This document shows, piece after piece, positions 16,327-24,006 of a stretch of 34,060 nucleotides of DNA; position 1 is the stretch's first letter; each line of letters begins with the position of its first letter. Below the pieces are notes generated by a model, which was not told where the DNA came from, did no database searches, and was given only the letters and a program-made list of their open reading frames with translations. This stretch comes from Phenylobacterium sp. Its GTDB lineage: Bacteria > Pseudomonadota > Alphaproteobacteria > Caulobacterales > Caulobacteraceae. The stretch lies in assembly GCF_030654915.1 (NCBI RefSeq), contig NZ_JAURWM010000392.1, forward strand, positions 1 to 34,060, written 5' to 3'. Position numbers and translations under genes: made by a program.

Positions 16327-16836
16327 TTAGCCCTTGTCGATCATGGCGTCGGTGACCTCCCGACCGGTATGACGAGGCGTGATCAGGTCCGACAGATCGA
16401 ATCCCTGGCGCTTGGCCTCCGCGAGGTATTCCTGAACTGTCGCTTCCGGCGCGCTGGCCTCGCGAGCGAGAAGCCAAAGGTGCTTCCGGTCTGGGGTCCC
16501 CACGAGGGATAGACGGTATTCAGGGTCGAGTTTCAGTATCCAGTAGTCGCCCTCGGTAAACGGGATCCAGCGAATGAACTTGGGTAAGAAGCTGACCTTC
16601 AGCCGCGAGTTCGTCTCGTCGATGGGCTTGGCCTCGCCGATGGATTGGGCGGGCTTGCCTTCGCCGTCGAAGCAACGGTTATCGACTCGGACCGCACCGC
16701 TCTCGGTGAGTGAGTAATTCGCCGTGATGTCCGTCGCTGTCTCATCCTCCCACCTCAAGGGAAGACGGCGGATTTCATGCCAGCGCCCCAGATAGCGGTT
16801 GAGGTCAACACGTGGAACAGCGGTAACTTCAGTCAT
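16327..16836 (-). CDS. Lipocalin-family protein (Blc-like)
   Basis: A 169-residue lipocalin. The family signature G-x-W is seen in NRYLGRWHEIRRLPLRWE near the N-terminus, followed by alternating strands (ANYSLTESGAVRVDNRCF, SRLKVSFLP, GDYWILKLDPEYRLSLVGTP, HLWLLAREASAPE). Unlike E. coli Blc it has no signal peptide or lipobox, so it is predicted cytoplasmic. The ATG at 16836 follows a GGAG site at nine bases. A perfect GGAAC-N16-CGTT promoter ends 27 bp upstream, which places the gene under the general stress sigma factor. Bacterial lipocalins of this type bind lipids or fatty acids during membrane stress; the ligand is unknown here. Confidence 0.9.
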   Translation of the reverse strand: MTEVTAVPRVDLNRYLGRWHEIRRLPLRWEDETATDITANYSLTESGAVRVDNRCFDGEGKPAQSIGEAKPIDETNSRLKVSFLPKFIRWIPFTEGDYWILKLDPEYRLSLVGTPDRKHLWLLAREASAPEATVQEYLAEAKRQGFDLSDLITPRHTGREVTDAMIDKG

Positions 16837-16862
16837 GCGTTCGGGCTCCATTGACCCGACGC

Positions 16863-16887
16863 AACGCTGCCCGGCGGGGCGAGTTCC
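16863..16887 (-). promoter_or_regulatory. EcfG (sigma-T type) promoter of the lipocalin gene
   Basis: On the minus strand GGAAC (16887-16883), exactly 16 bp, then CGTT (16866-16863). This is a full match to the alphaproteobacterial general-stress promoter GGAAC-N16-CGTT. It lies 27 bp before the ATG, the expected distance. Confidence 0.8.
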
Positions 16888-16922
16888 CGGGCCGCGGGCA
16901 TGAAGTCCGTCGCCGAAGCACG

Positions 16923-16947
16923 CGAACTTCGAGCGTCGGCGAGCGTT
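16923..16947 (+). promoter_or_regulatory. EcfG-like promoter of the AI-2E transporter gene
   Basis: CGAAC (16923-16927), 16 bp, CGTT (16944-16947): one mismatch to the general-stress consensus. It lies 17 bp before the transporter ATG and is divergent from the lipocalin promoter. Confidence 0.55.
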
Positions 16948-16964
16948 CACAGCTCAGCTGGAGA

Positions 16965-18020
16965 ATGCCTTTGAAACTCGACAAGTCGACGCTCTCTTCG
17001 ATGGTGGCCGCTTCGGTCATCCTGGTCGGCGTCTATTTCCTCGCCCAGGGGGCGGTGAAGCTCGCCAGTCTGTGGATTTTGATCTTTGGATCGGTGGTCG
17101 TCGCTGTCGTCGTCCGCGCGATCGCCGATCCACTGGTGAACCGATTTAGGTTCAAGGACGGCTTGGCCGTGCTGAGCGCGATCCTGATCATCCTGGCCAC
17201 GCTCAGCGGGATCGCTTTCCTATTTGGGCAACAGATATCTGAACAGGTCCACCAGCTGACTTTGAAGCTCCCGGGCGCCTGGGCTCAATTCCAGGCGCGG
17301 CTGGAAGCATCTCCCGCCGCCGGCCAGATCGTTGAGCACTTGCAGGAGCTGGGATCGGAGGCGGGTCGCGCGCTGGCCATCGCCCCCCGCATCGCGATGA
17401 GCGCCGCCTCGGGCTTCGCCATCTTGGTGCTGGTGCTGGTCGCCGGCGTGTTCCTCGCCGCCCAGCCCGACCGTGCGCGAGAGGGTGTCCTGTCGATGGC
17501 CCCCAAGCCCTCCCGCCCGCGTCTGCGCGAGGTGATGAACACCTGCGGGCGCGCGCTGAAAGGCTGGGTGAAGGCGCAGCTGTTCTCCATGGTTTTGGTG
17601 GGGTCTCTGGTTGGCCTCGGGCTTTGGGCGATCGGCGTGCCTGCGCCGCTCGCCTTGGGACTGTTCACCGGCTTGGCCCAGTTCGTTCCGATCGTCGGCC
17701 CGATCGCCGCCGCTGTCCCGGCGCTGCTGGTCGCGGCCAGCGGCGGCACGCAGATGTTGCTGCTGACCCTCGCGCTCTTCATCGGCGTGTCGCAGCTCGA
17801 AGCCAACCTCATCACGCCGCTCGTTCAGAAGAACCTCGCCTCGCTGCCCGTGGTGCTGGGGATCTTCGCGGTGGTGGGTTTGGGAACGCTCTTCGGGCCT
17901 TTGGGAGTGCTGTTCGCCACGCCGCTCACCCTGGTGCTCTACACCGCGATCACCATGCTCTACCGCCAGGACGTCCTGCACGACGAAGAGGCGCACGCTC
18001 CGGGGGAGGCCTCGGACTGA
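16965..18020 (+). CDS. AI-2E family transporter (PerM/TqsA-like membrane protein)
   Basis: A 351-residue polytopic inner-membrane protein of the AI-2E_transport family (PF01594). Hydrophobic helices occupy roughly residues 10-60 and 70-95; a soluble helical stretch (QISEQVHQLTLKLPGAWAQFQ) precedes five or so further helices. The family segment GLFTGLAQFVPIVGPIAAAVPALLVA and the ending LGTLFGPLGVLFATPLTLVLYT are clear. Transport of autoinducer-2 is shown for few members; others are Na+/H+ antiporters or of unknown function. The ATG at 16965 is used, although a TTG two codons later is better spaced from the GGAG site. It has an EcfG-like promoter and is divergent from the stress-type lipocalin, suggesting a role in membrane or osmotic stress. 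Confidence 0.9.
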   Translation: MPLKLDKSTLSSMVAASVILVGVYFLAQGAVKLASLWILIFGSVVVAVVVRAIADPLVNRFRFKDGLAVLSAILIILATLSGIAFLFGQQISEQVHQLTLKLPGAWAQFQARLEASPAAGQIVEHLQELGSEAGRALAIAPRIAMSAASGFAILVLVLVAGVFLAAQPDRAREGVLSMAPKPSRPRLREVMNTCGRALKGWVKAQLFSMVLVGSLVGLGLWAIGVPAPLALGLFTGLAQFVPIVGPIAAAVPALLVAASGGTQMLLLTLALFIGVSQLEANLITPLVQKNLASLPVVLGIFAVVGLGTLFGPLGVLFATPLTLVLYTAITMLYRQDVLHDEEAHAPGEASD

Positions 18021-18152
18021 GCCACGGCCCCTGGCCGCGATGGGCCCGGCGCCAACGTCGTGGGCGAGGCGTTCAAGACGCGCTAGTCGCGGGAGCTGTC
18101 AGCAGTATCAGCGCGACCCTGCAGATCTGGGCGGCGGACAACAACCCCCGCC

Positions 18153-18860
18153 TTAGCCAGGCACCGCTTCGTGCGCGCCCACCATCAAGTCGACGCCGCG
18201 GTCGATTGAGGCGTAGCACTCGCAGGCGATCGCGCAGATCGCAGCGGTGTCCGTGATGCGGATCTTGCCGCGGCTGTAGGCGACGACGCCCCTCGCCTGC
18301 AGAGCGCCGGCGATCGCCGTGACTGTCGTCCTCTGCACGCCGACCATGATCGAAAGATGCTCCTGGGTCAGGGGCAGGACTTCGGCGCCCAGACGGTCAC
18401 GGGTCATCAGAAGCCAGCGGCAAAGTCGCTGTTCGGCGTCGTGCAGGGCGTTGCACGCCGTGGTTTGCGCTGACTGGATCAGGGACGCCTGGGCGAAGCT
18501 GACGATGTTCGACACGAGGGAGGGTCTCGTTGCGGCCGCTTCTGCGAGAGCAGAGAGCGGAAGGGCATAAACCTCGCCTCCCACTTGAGTGATCACACGC
18601 TCAAAAGAGAGTGGCGAGCCGAGCGCATGCAGCAAGCCGTGCCCGCCTTCGAAGCCGATCGTGCGGGTCTCGACCTGGCGCCCGTCGCCCATCACCGCCA
18701 CCACCGAGAGGATAGCGTTGAGCGGCAGGTACACATGGTCGATTGGAGCCCCCTCCCTCGCAATGACGTCGTCACGCGCCAGGATGCGTCGGCGCAGGTG
18801 GGGTTGCAGCGCTGCGGCGTCCGCTGAAGAGAGACTTTCAATGAACCGGTTAGCTGGCAC
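18153..18860 (-). CDS. Crp/Fnr-family transcriptional regulator
   Basis: A 235-residue regulator with an N-terminal cyclic-nucleotide-like sensory domain (LARDDVIAREGAPIDHVYLPLNAILSVVAVMGDGRQVETRTIGFEGGHGLLHALG) and a C-terminal winged helix (LTQEHLSIMVGVQRTTVTAIAGALQARGVVAYSRGKIRI). The N-terminal cysteines that hold the FNR iron-sulphur cluster are absent, and the cAMP-binding Arg-Ser pair is not evident, so the signal is unknown. The GTG at 18860 is chosen over one five codons upstream because GGAGGG lies six bases before it. A GAAAC-N16-CGTT stress-type promoter lies 40 bp upstream. This subtype is common in Caulobacter and Methylobacterium relatives. Targets are unknown. Confidence 0.9.
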   Translation of the reverse strand: MPANRFIESLSSADAAALQPHLRRRILARDDVIAREGAPIDHVYLPLNAILSVVAVMGDGRQVETRTIGFEGGHGLLHALGSPLSFERVITQVGGEVYALPLSALAEAAATRPSLVSNIVSFAQASLIQSAQTTACNALHDAEQRLCRWLLMTRDRLGAEVLPLTQEHLSIMVGVQRTTVTAIAGALQARGVVAYSRGKIRITDTAAICAIACECYASIDRGVDLMVGAHEAVPG

Positions 18861-18899
18861 GTCGAACCCTCCCACGGTCTTGACTACTCAGGCGCCGGG

Positions 18900-18924
18900 A
18901 ACGCGTCAGATGAGTGCTGGTTTC
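18900..18924 (-). promoter_or_regulatory. EcfG-like promoter of the Crp/Fnr gene
   Basis: Minus-strand GAAAC (18924-18920), 16 bp, CGTT (18903-18900): one mismatch to GGAAC-N16-CGTT. It sits 40 bp before the chosen GTG start. Confidence 0.55.
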
Positions 18925-18968
18925 GGGCGATCCAGGTTGCGAAAGCCGGACCGCGCGCCTGTCGGCGA

Positions 18969-20051
18969 CTAGGCCCCAAGAGCCGCGTCACGCAGAGGAA
19001 TGGAAAAGGCCGTATCGAGGCCGTCAGCCTTCCACTCGCGGGTTAGTCGACCTCCGAGTTGGCGCCCGATAGTGGCGTCCATCATCTTGAAGCCAAATCC
19101 CTCGGCCGGATTTTCGGCTGGCGGTGGCGCTCCCGTCTCGTTCCAACGAACCTTCAGCCCTTCTCGATCATCCTCCCCCCAATGGATCGACACCTCTCCG
19201 CAAGGCGAGGAGAGCGCGCCATGCCTAGCGGTGTTGGCGATCAGTTCATGCACGACTAGGCCAACCGACTGAGCGATCTGGGGGTGAACCTGCACATCCG
19301 GCCCGGCGATGACCACACGGCGACCGCCGTAGGGTTCGATCTGAAGCTGGATGAGCTGCAAAAGCGGGACCGCCCTCCATCCGCCGGCCGCCAACAAGCC
19401 ATGGACCTGGGACAGGGACTGCACCCGCGCATCCACCGACGCCGCATATTCGGCGACGTCGTCCTTACGGGTCATCCGCACTATGCCTTGGACGATCGCC
19501 AATACGTTCATGGTGCGGTGGTCGATTTCCCGCAGCAGCCGACGTTCCACCGCCTCCAGTTCCTCGGCTCTGCGCCGCTCGCTGACGTCCAGCTGCGAGA
19601 CCAAGAAATACAACAGGGCGCCGCCGTCGTCGTGGACAGGGCTGAGGCACAGCTGATTCCAGAAGGTCGTTCCGTCCTTGCGGTAGTTCAAAATCTCGAC
19701 CGTGACCTCGCGATGCTCCGCAATGGCTTCGCGAATCTCGGAGACGGCCCCCCGGTCCGTCTTGTCGCCTTGCAGGAAGCTGCAATCGCGACCGAGAACC
19801 TCCGTCGCGCTATAGCCCGTGAGGTTCAGAAACGCCCGATTGGCCATGACGATCGGGTTCGCCATTTGGCGGGGGTCTGTCACCACCATCGGCATACGCG
19901 TGCGCTCCAGCGCAATAACAGCAAGCTCGCTCCGGTCCGCTAATCCTCGCGGCGTGGCCGCGGCCGGCTGATCCCCCACCAATCCGACCGTGGGCGCTGC
20001 AACCTGATCCAACTCGATCTCCCTAACGGCCAGATAAGCGGCGCGTGTCAT
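18969..20051 (-). CDS. LOV-domain HWE-family histidine kinase (LovK-like blue-light sensor)
   Basis: A 360-residue soluble photoreceptor kinase. The LOV domain (about 45-160) has the photoactive Cys90 in GRDCSFLQG with Gln94, and the flavin-contacting Asn122 (LNYRKDG), Asn132 ([10 protein letters not shown]) and Gln152 (FLVSQLD), so FMN-cysteinyl adduct chemistry should be intact. The Arg that usually follows the Cys is Ser91. The kinase part has His178 in [16 protein letters not shown], an N-box [14 protein letters not shown] and Trp303/Glu305 in RWNETGAP, the HWE signature. Architecture and length match Caulobacter LovK, which tunes the general stress response through PhyR. No LovR-like receiver lies beside it. 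The ATG at 20051 is the only sensible start. Confidence 0.92.
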   Translation of the reverse strand: MTRAAYLAVREIELDQVAAPTVGLVGDQPAAATPRGLADRSELAVIALERTRMPMVVTDPRQMANPIVMANRAFLNLTGYSATEVLGRDCSFLQGDKTDRGAVSEIREAIAEHREVTVEILNYRKDGTTFWNQLCLSPVHDDGGALLYFLVSQLDVSERRRAEELEAVERRLLREIDHRTMNVLAIVQGIVRMTRKDDVAEYAASVDARVQSLSQVHGLLAAGGWRAVPLLQLIQLQIEPYGGRRVVIAGPDVQVHPQIAQSVGLVVHELIANTARHGALSSPCGEVSIHWGEDDREGLKVRWNETGAPPPAENPAEGFGFKMMDATIGRQLGGRLTREWKADGLDTAFSIPLRDAALGA

Positions 20052-20098
20052 CCCAGTGATCGACCCGCCATCGGGCCGACCGAGCTCTGGACGAAAAA

Positions 20099-20128
20099 CC
20101 CCCAGGCCGTTGAGAGCAGGCCTGGGGG
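20099..20128 (-). terminator. Intrinsic terminator of the stress-protein operon
   Basis: Perfect 10-bp stem CCCCCAGGCC/GGCCTGGGGG with a 10-base loop. Read on the minus strand it is followed directly by TTTTT, a classical Rho-independent terminator. It starts 10 bp after the stop of the 17M-like gene and separates it from the LOV kinase. Confidence 0.88.
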
Positions 20129-20137
20129 CGCTAAAAG

Positions 20138-20902
20138 CTAGAAGTCGCGCTGAGCGCCGAGCGGCCCGCCGAAGCGACCTGGCTCCGGAGGTGCGCCGGC
20201 CTCATTGCGTTCCGTCGTCTCATTCCGGGTGAAGGAGCGCTCCTCGGCCCGGTAAAGCTGACGTTCACGGTTGATGTCGTCGGCGCTATAGGGCGCGGCG
20301 GTGTCGTCAAACTGAGACCAGCCCGTCTCGCGATAGGCCGCCCCGCGCGCTAGGGCGTCGACGCCTCGCGCCCCATCGAGGATGCCTTCAATTCGGACGA
20401 CCTCGTCGTCGCTGGCCTTGACGCTGACCAGGGTCCCGCCACGGCGGACCCCCTCAGCATAGACATTGGCCTCTTCGTCGGAGTGGCCAGCTTCCTTCAG
20501 CGCGCCCAGAATGCCTCCCGCCGCGCCGCCGGCCGCCGCGCCGATGGCTGCGCCAACCGCGGTCGAAACCAGCCAACCGGCGGCCACGACCGGACCAAGC
20601 CCTGGGATAGCCAGCATGCCAAGGCCCGCCAGCAGGCCAGCGCCGCCGCCGACCAGACCGCCCGTCGTCGCGCCCTTGCCGGCCCCGTCGGCGACGTCGT
20701 TCTCTCCATCTCCATTGCGGTCTCCAAGCGGCCCGCCGGAGCCCGGGGCGCCGCCAGCATGCTTGTGGCCGGCGTGCCAGTTGTCGGCGTTGTTGGAGAC
20801 GAGGCTGATCTTGTTGTGATCGACCCCGGCGCGTTCGAGGGCTTCAACCGCGCTCAGGGCTTCGGTGTGGCTGTCGAACAGCCGCGTGATGGTCTTGCTC
20901 AT
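20138..20902 (-). CDS. General stress protein 17M-like, glycine-rich protein
   Basis: A 254-residue protein. Residues 1-40 ([38 protein letters not shown]) match the general stress protein 17M/YflT-type domain (PF11181). A central Gly/Ala-rich hydrophobic stretch (about 80-140, with [16 protein letters not shown] and [18 protein letters not shown]) resembles glycine-zipper membrane-inserting segments. It is followed by [21 protein letters not shown] and a charged, probably disordered tail rich in Arg, Glu and Asn. The ATG at 20902 has GGAAAA upstream; an upstream TTG is less likely. It lies 38 bp after the PepSY-like lipoprotein, probably in one operon that ends at the intrinsic terminator. 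The molecular function of the family is unknown; it is stress-induced in several bacteria. Confidence 0.85.
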   Translation of the reverse strand: MSKTITRLFDSHTEALSAVEALERAGVDHNKISLVSNNADNWHAGHKHAGGAPGSGGPLGDRNGDGENDVADGAGKGATTGGLVGGGAGLLAGLGMLAIPGLGPVVAAGWLVSTAVGAAIGAAAGGAAGGILGALKEAGHSDEEANVYAEGVRRGGTLVSVKASDDEVVRIEGILDGARGVDALARGAAYRETGWSQFDDTAAPYSADDINRERQLYRAEERSFTRNETTERNEAGAPPEPGRFGGPLGAQRDF

Positions 20903-20940
20903 CGCGTTTTCCAATTCTGCTTCTGTTGTTGGGCTCGGCG

Positions 20941-21285
20941 TCAGGACGCGGTGACCGCGCCCTTGTAGTCGACGGCGACGGAGGCCTCCTTGCCGGCCTT
21001 CGTGGCCTTGCCCATCCAGACGCCGTTGGCGTCCTGGGTCAGGGCCCCGACATTGGTGTAGCCGGCACCTTCGATCGCGCTCTTCGCTTGGGCTTCGGTG
21101 AACGAGTTCGCGCCCGCCGTCGGGCCTGGGTCACCGCTGGTTGGCGTCGTGTCGACCGCCTCGTTTCGGGGGGTCTCGGACGCCGCCACCACCGGGCCCT
21201 TGGTGTTGTCCGCCTCGCCCGCCTTCTGACCGCAAGCAGCCAGCAAAGTCGCGGCCAGGGCGACGCTCAAAATAGGTCTGATCAT
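20941..21285 (-). CDS. Small lipoprotein with PepSY-like domain
   Basis: A 114-residue predicted lipoprotein. The signal peptide MIRPILSVALAATLLAACG ends in a good lipobox (LAAC), so Cys17 should be lipidated. A low-complexity, Thr/Pro-rich linker follows. The C-terminal 50 residues (SFTEAQAKSAIEGAGYTNVG then VWMGKATKAGKEASVAVDYKG) look like a PepSY-type fold, a family often linked to protease inhibition in the envelope. The ATG at 21285 has GGGAGA about nine bases upstream; longer forms would bury the signal peptide. It precedes the 17M-like gene in the same direction, with a possible EcfG-type promoter 30 bp upstream. It is probably an envelope stress protein; function is inferred. Confidence 0.82.
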   Translation of the reverse strand: MIRPILSVALAATLLAACGQKAGEADNTKGPVVAASETPRNEAVDTTPTSGDPGPTAGANSFTEAQAKSAIEGAGYTNVGALTQDANGVWMGKATKAGKEASVAVDYKGAVTAS

Positions 21286-21314
21286 TGTTCTAAATCTCCC
21301 AGAGTGAGGAGAAG

Positions 21315-21339
21315 AAGCCCGATCTGCGTGCATGGTTCC
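21315..21339 (-). promoter_or_regulatory. Weak EcfG-like promoter of the lipoprotein gene
   Basis: Minus-strand GGAAC (21339-21335), 16 bp, GCTT (21318-21315). The -35 is perfect but the -10 has two mismatches to CGTT. Its distance of 30 bp to the ATG matches the better promoters nearby. The surrounding 21.33-21.38 kb is unusually AT-rich for this window. Confidence 0.35.
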
Positions 21340-21518
21340 GCACGATATCAAATTCAAATTTGGCTATAGATCGTTGAAAAAGAAAGGGAACTATCTTGCA
21401 TGACGCGAAACGCCCACCCCTGTGAGATGGCACGGGGAGGCGTCGCCGTCGGAACTGTGAAGTGGGATCCAGCACCCTTGCCGGGAGTTTCACCCAGGGC
21501 GCTAGAGGGGTGCGAAAC

Positions 21519-22451
21519 TCACTCCGCGGCCATCTGAACAGGGGCGGCCGACCAGAGATGCGAACGGTACGCCTCGAAGCACTTGGCCCCACAGTTCAGG
21601 CGTATCAGAGCGCCTTCCGCGAGGTGACGCGCCCGCGAGGGGTCTTCACTGACCAGTGGACGCAGGACATTGGCGATCCAGTCGTCGGCATGTTTCACGT
21701 CCAGGACGGCATGAAGTTCGAAGTACTTTCGAACCACCGGAGGTGCTTGCAGGCGCTTGAGACCATACGCGACGCGAGAAACGCGTGTCGGCGCGGTCAA
21801 TTCGACGACCCCCAGGGCGCCGATCGCTTGCCATGCATAGCGTCGCGTGGTCGCGAAAGCTGTCAGGGTGTTGGCGAGGGCCAGGGAGGGCCAGACCGTG
21901 CCTTCAATGCTGGGGTTTAGGTGCAGCGCCTCGACCGCTTTTTCGAGCATGGGACCGTGCATGCCCCCCTCGTTTCCGCGTCCCATCTCGTCCCAATAGT
22001 TGCGCGCCAGTTCGAGCTTCGCCGTCGTCGGCGCCTTGATCTGGGCCAGGGCGACAAGGTCGTCGAACCCGGCTTCTCCCGCCGCTTCCTGGGTCAGGAA
22101 CCACTTCATGTCGTCAAGCGTGGCGGTGGTCGCCAACCAGTCGAACAACTGGTCGCCCTGCCCAGGTCCATCGCGCTTCAGGGCTTCAAACCAGGCGACA
22201 AATCCCTCGACGTCCGAGGGAGCGGCGGCGGCCTGCTCGGCGACCTCTTCGCGTAGGGTCTCGATCCACACCCCTTCAAGCCAGCGCATCCGAGCTTCTT
22301 CTCGCAGCTCGGCCTCCCAATTCGGGGTCGGCGCCGAGGGCGCCAACCGCCGATGGTTCCAGTGCGCCAGGTTCTGGTGCAGCCCCGCCACGTCGCAGAT
22401 CGCCGGCGTGACGTAGGCGGTTTTGACGTCGTCGGTATTTCGGGTGGTCAT
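21519..22451 (-). CDS. Haem-oxygenase-like diiron (iron-containing redox enzyme) protein
   Basis: A 310-residue helical protein resembling the iron-containing redox enzyme family (PF14518), related to haem-oxygenase-like diiron oxidases such as CADD and SznF. A candidate metal motif His247-x3-Asp251-x2-His254 lies in YFELHAVLDVKHADDW. Acidic candidates occur in FLTQEAAGEAG (Glu122), NYWDEMGRGNEGGMHG (Glu155, His165) and GVVELTAP (Glu217). The pattern ARNYWDExGxG-x5-H is the family signature. The ATG at 22451 follows GGAGG by seven bases. A GAAAC-N16-CGTT promoter lies 26 bp upstream, and a thioredoxin-reductase-like flavoprotein is divergent. It probably performs an oxygen-dependent oxidation; the substrate is unknown, and the diiron assignment needs structural confirmation. 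Confidence 0.78.
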   Translation of the reverse strand: MTTRNTDDVKTAYVTPAICDVAGLHQNLAHWNHRRLAPSAPTPNWEAELREEARMRWLEGVWIETLREEVAEQAAAAPSDVEGFVAWFEALKRDGPGQGDQLFDWLATTATLDDMKWFLTQEAAGEAGFDDLVALAQIKAPTTAKLELARNYWDEMGRGNEGGMHGPMLEKAVEALHLNPSIEGTVWPSLALANTLTAFATTRRYAWQAIGALGVVELTAPTRVSRVAYGLKRLQAPPVVRKYFELHAVLDVKHADDWIANVLRPLVSEDPSRARHLAEGALIRLNCGAKCFEAYRSHLWSAAPVQMAAE

Positions 22452-22476
22452 CTCTGAACCTCCATTGCCGACGCCC

Positions 22477-22501
22477 AACGCCCCGCCATCCCGGCGGTTT
22501 C
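22477..22501 (-). promoter_or_regulatory. EcfG-like promoter of the diiron-protein gene
   Basis: Minus-strand GAAAC (22501-22497), 16 bp, CGTT (22480-22477), one mismatch to GGAAC-N16-CGTT and 26 bp before the ATG, nearly the same spacing as in front of the lipocalin gene. Confidence 0.6.
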
Positions 22502-22560
22502 AATGTCGGAGGTCCGACTTTGGCGCCGGGCCTATCGCGCCTACGGACTTGGAAGCGGCT

Positions 22561-22584
22561 GGAACTGGCTCGTGGCCAGCGGTT
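22561..22584 (+). promoter_or_regulatory. Possible EcfG-like promoter of the flavoprotein gene
   Basis: GGAAC (22561-22565), 15 bp, GGTT (22581-22584). The -35 is perfect; the spacer is one base shorter than usual and the -10 has one mismatch. It lies 28 bp before the ATG. Confidence 0.4.
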
Positions 22585-22612
22585 TTGATCCTTCAACCCA
22601 AGGATCCTCGCC

Positions 22613-23602
22613 ATGCAGAAAGACCATGCCCGGGACGTCGCCGCGCCCGGCGGCGCCTCCCCTCTCCCAGCGGCCTACGACGTGGTTGTCATCGGAGCTG
22701 GGCCGGCGGGCCTGACCATGGCGACTTATCTGGGCCGCTTCCGCCGGCGAGTCCTCGTCTTGGATGGGGGCCCCTCCAGGGCGAGTTGGATCCCCGAAAG
22801 CCACAACACGCCCGGCTTTCCGCATGGGGTCGGCGGCGACGCCCTCCTCGCGCGCCTCCGGGAACAGGCCCATCTGGCCGGGGCGGAGATCAGAACCGGG
22901 GTCGCTACGCTCATCAGCCAATCTACTGACGGCTTTCGCATCTCGATCGACGCTCCGGGGGGTGATGACGAGGTCCTGTTCGGCCAATTTGTGGTGACGG
23001 CGACCGGGCTCGTTGATCGAAAGCCCGACCTTTCCGGTATCGACGCCGGCATCCGGCGCGGCCTGGTTAGGGTTTGCCCGATCTGCGACGCCTACGAGGC
23101 GATCGACCAGAGAATCGCGGTGCTCGGCGATGGCGATCTGGGCGCACGCGAGGCTCAGTACCTGCGCACCTACTCAGACGAGGTGACGCTGTTGCAGACC
23201 GACGGCCCGCTGAAGGCCTCCTCCGCGGCCGCTCTCGCGGCGGCTGGGATCGAGGTGATCTCCGCAAGGATCGACGACCTCCACATCGACGAGACGATCC
23301 GGCTCACAAGCTCGACGGACGAGCGGAGGTTTGACTGTCTCTACCTGGCTCTGGGCTGCGAAATGCAGAGCCGATTGGCTGTGCGCTGTGGCGCCGAGCA
23401 CGACGCCGAGAACAACCTCATTGTCGACGCCGACCAGCAGACTTCTATTCAAGGACTCTACGCGGTCGGCGATGTGGTGCGGGGCCTCAACCAGATCGCC
23501 GTCGCCACCGGCGAGGCGGCGATCGCCGCCGCCAATATTCACAAAAGATTGCGGGAAAAGGAGCGTAGCTTCGCCCAGCCCGTATCGGCGCCGGCCAGCT
23601 GA
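22613..23602 (+). CDS. Thioredoxin-reductase-like FAD/NAD(P)-binding flavoprotein
   Basis: A 329-residue pyridine nucleotide-disulphide oxidoreductase of the low-molecular-weight thioredoxin reductase type. FAD motif: YDVVVIGAGPAGLTMATYLG (residues 22-41). A redox-active Cys pair is seen as CPIC (155, 158), where classical TrxR has CATC. The second nucleotide motif is VLGDGDLGAREAQYL, and the C-terminal FAD segment is GLYAVGDVVRGLNQIAVATGEAAIAAANIH. The HRRxxxR motif that selects NADPH in TrxR is not visible, so cofactor preference is open. The ATG at 22613 has AAGGA about eight bases upstream. It is divergent from the diiron-protein gene and may supply it with electrons, or it may be a stress-related disulphide reductase. 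Confidence 0.88.
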   Translation: MQKDHARDVAAPGGASPLPAAYDVVVIGAGPAGLTMATYLGRFRRRVLVLDGGPSRASWIPESHNTPGFPHGVGGDALLARLREQAHLAGAEIRTGVATLISQSTDGFRISIDAPGGDDEVLFGQFVVTATGLVDRKPDLSGIDAGIRRGLVRVCPICDAYEAIDQRIAVLGDGDLGAREAQYLRTYSDEVTLLQTDGPLKASSAAALAAAGIEVISARIDDLHIDETIRLTSSTDERRFDCLYLALGCEMQSRLAVRCGAEHDAENNLIVDADQQTSIQGLYAVGDVVRGLNQIAVATGEAAIAAANIHKRLREKERSFAQPVSAPAS

Positions 23603-23796
23603 CATCGGGCGTCGCCAATGACGCCCACCGAAGAACCATCCCAAGCGCCACGGCATTTGGAAGTCGACAAGAGCGCGTATCGACCTAGGATGCATCTATT
23701 GCGGCAGAGGGGACATCCCGGCACGTCGCGACTGGTAGTCCCTAGGCGCCCCGCTAGCGTCTTCCATGCTTCCGCCAAATCGCAGGGAGCATTTGA

Positions 23797-24006
23797 ATGG
23801 CGCTTTACACCTTTCTCCCATCTCGATCCGACGGCGTCGCAACCACGATCGCCATGTTTGATCTGGAAAGCGACACGGCGGCGTTGCTTGAAGCACTGCA
23901 ATTGCTCGAAGACCACCAAACCGCCGAGAGCGTTGAGATCTGGCAGGCGTCCCGCCGCATGATCGCCTGTACTCGGACCCACGCCGCCGATCCGGAATTC
24001 GCCTAG
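23797..24006 (+). CDS. Small hypothetical protein
   Basis: A 69-residue soluble protein with the outline of small proteins seen in related alphaproteobacteria: a first strand (MALYTFLPSR), then an acidic strand-helix (ATTIAMFDLESDTAALLEALQLL), then SVEIWQASRRMIACTR. Coding is supported by GGGAG seven bases before the ATG and by the conserved-looking VEIWQ-S-R ending. There are no membrane segments or catalytic motifs. It stands alone between the flavoprotein and the KaiC-like gene. It is not KaiB: the KaiB thioredoxin-like start is absent. Function is unknown. Confidence 0.6.
   Translation: MALYTFLPSRSDGVATTIAMFDLESDTAALLEALQLLEDHQTAESVEIWQASRRMIACTRTHAADPEFA

Noticed and set aside
23797-24006. 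The small protein upstream of the KaiC-like gene as a KaiB
   Set aside because: It lacks the KaiB start strand and Cys/Pro features and is shorter than KaiB; it was kept only as a hypothetical protein.
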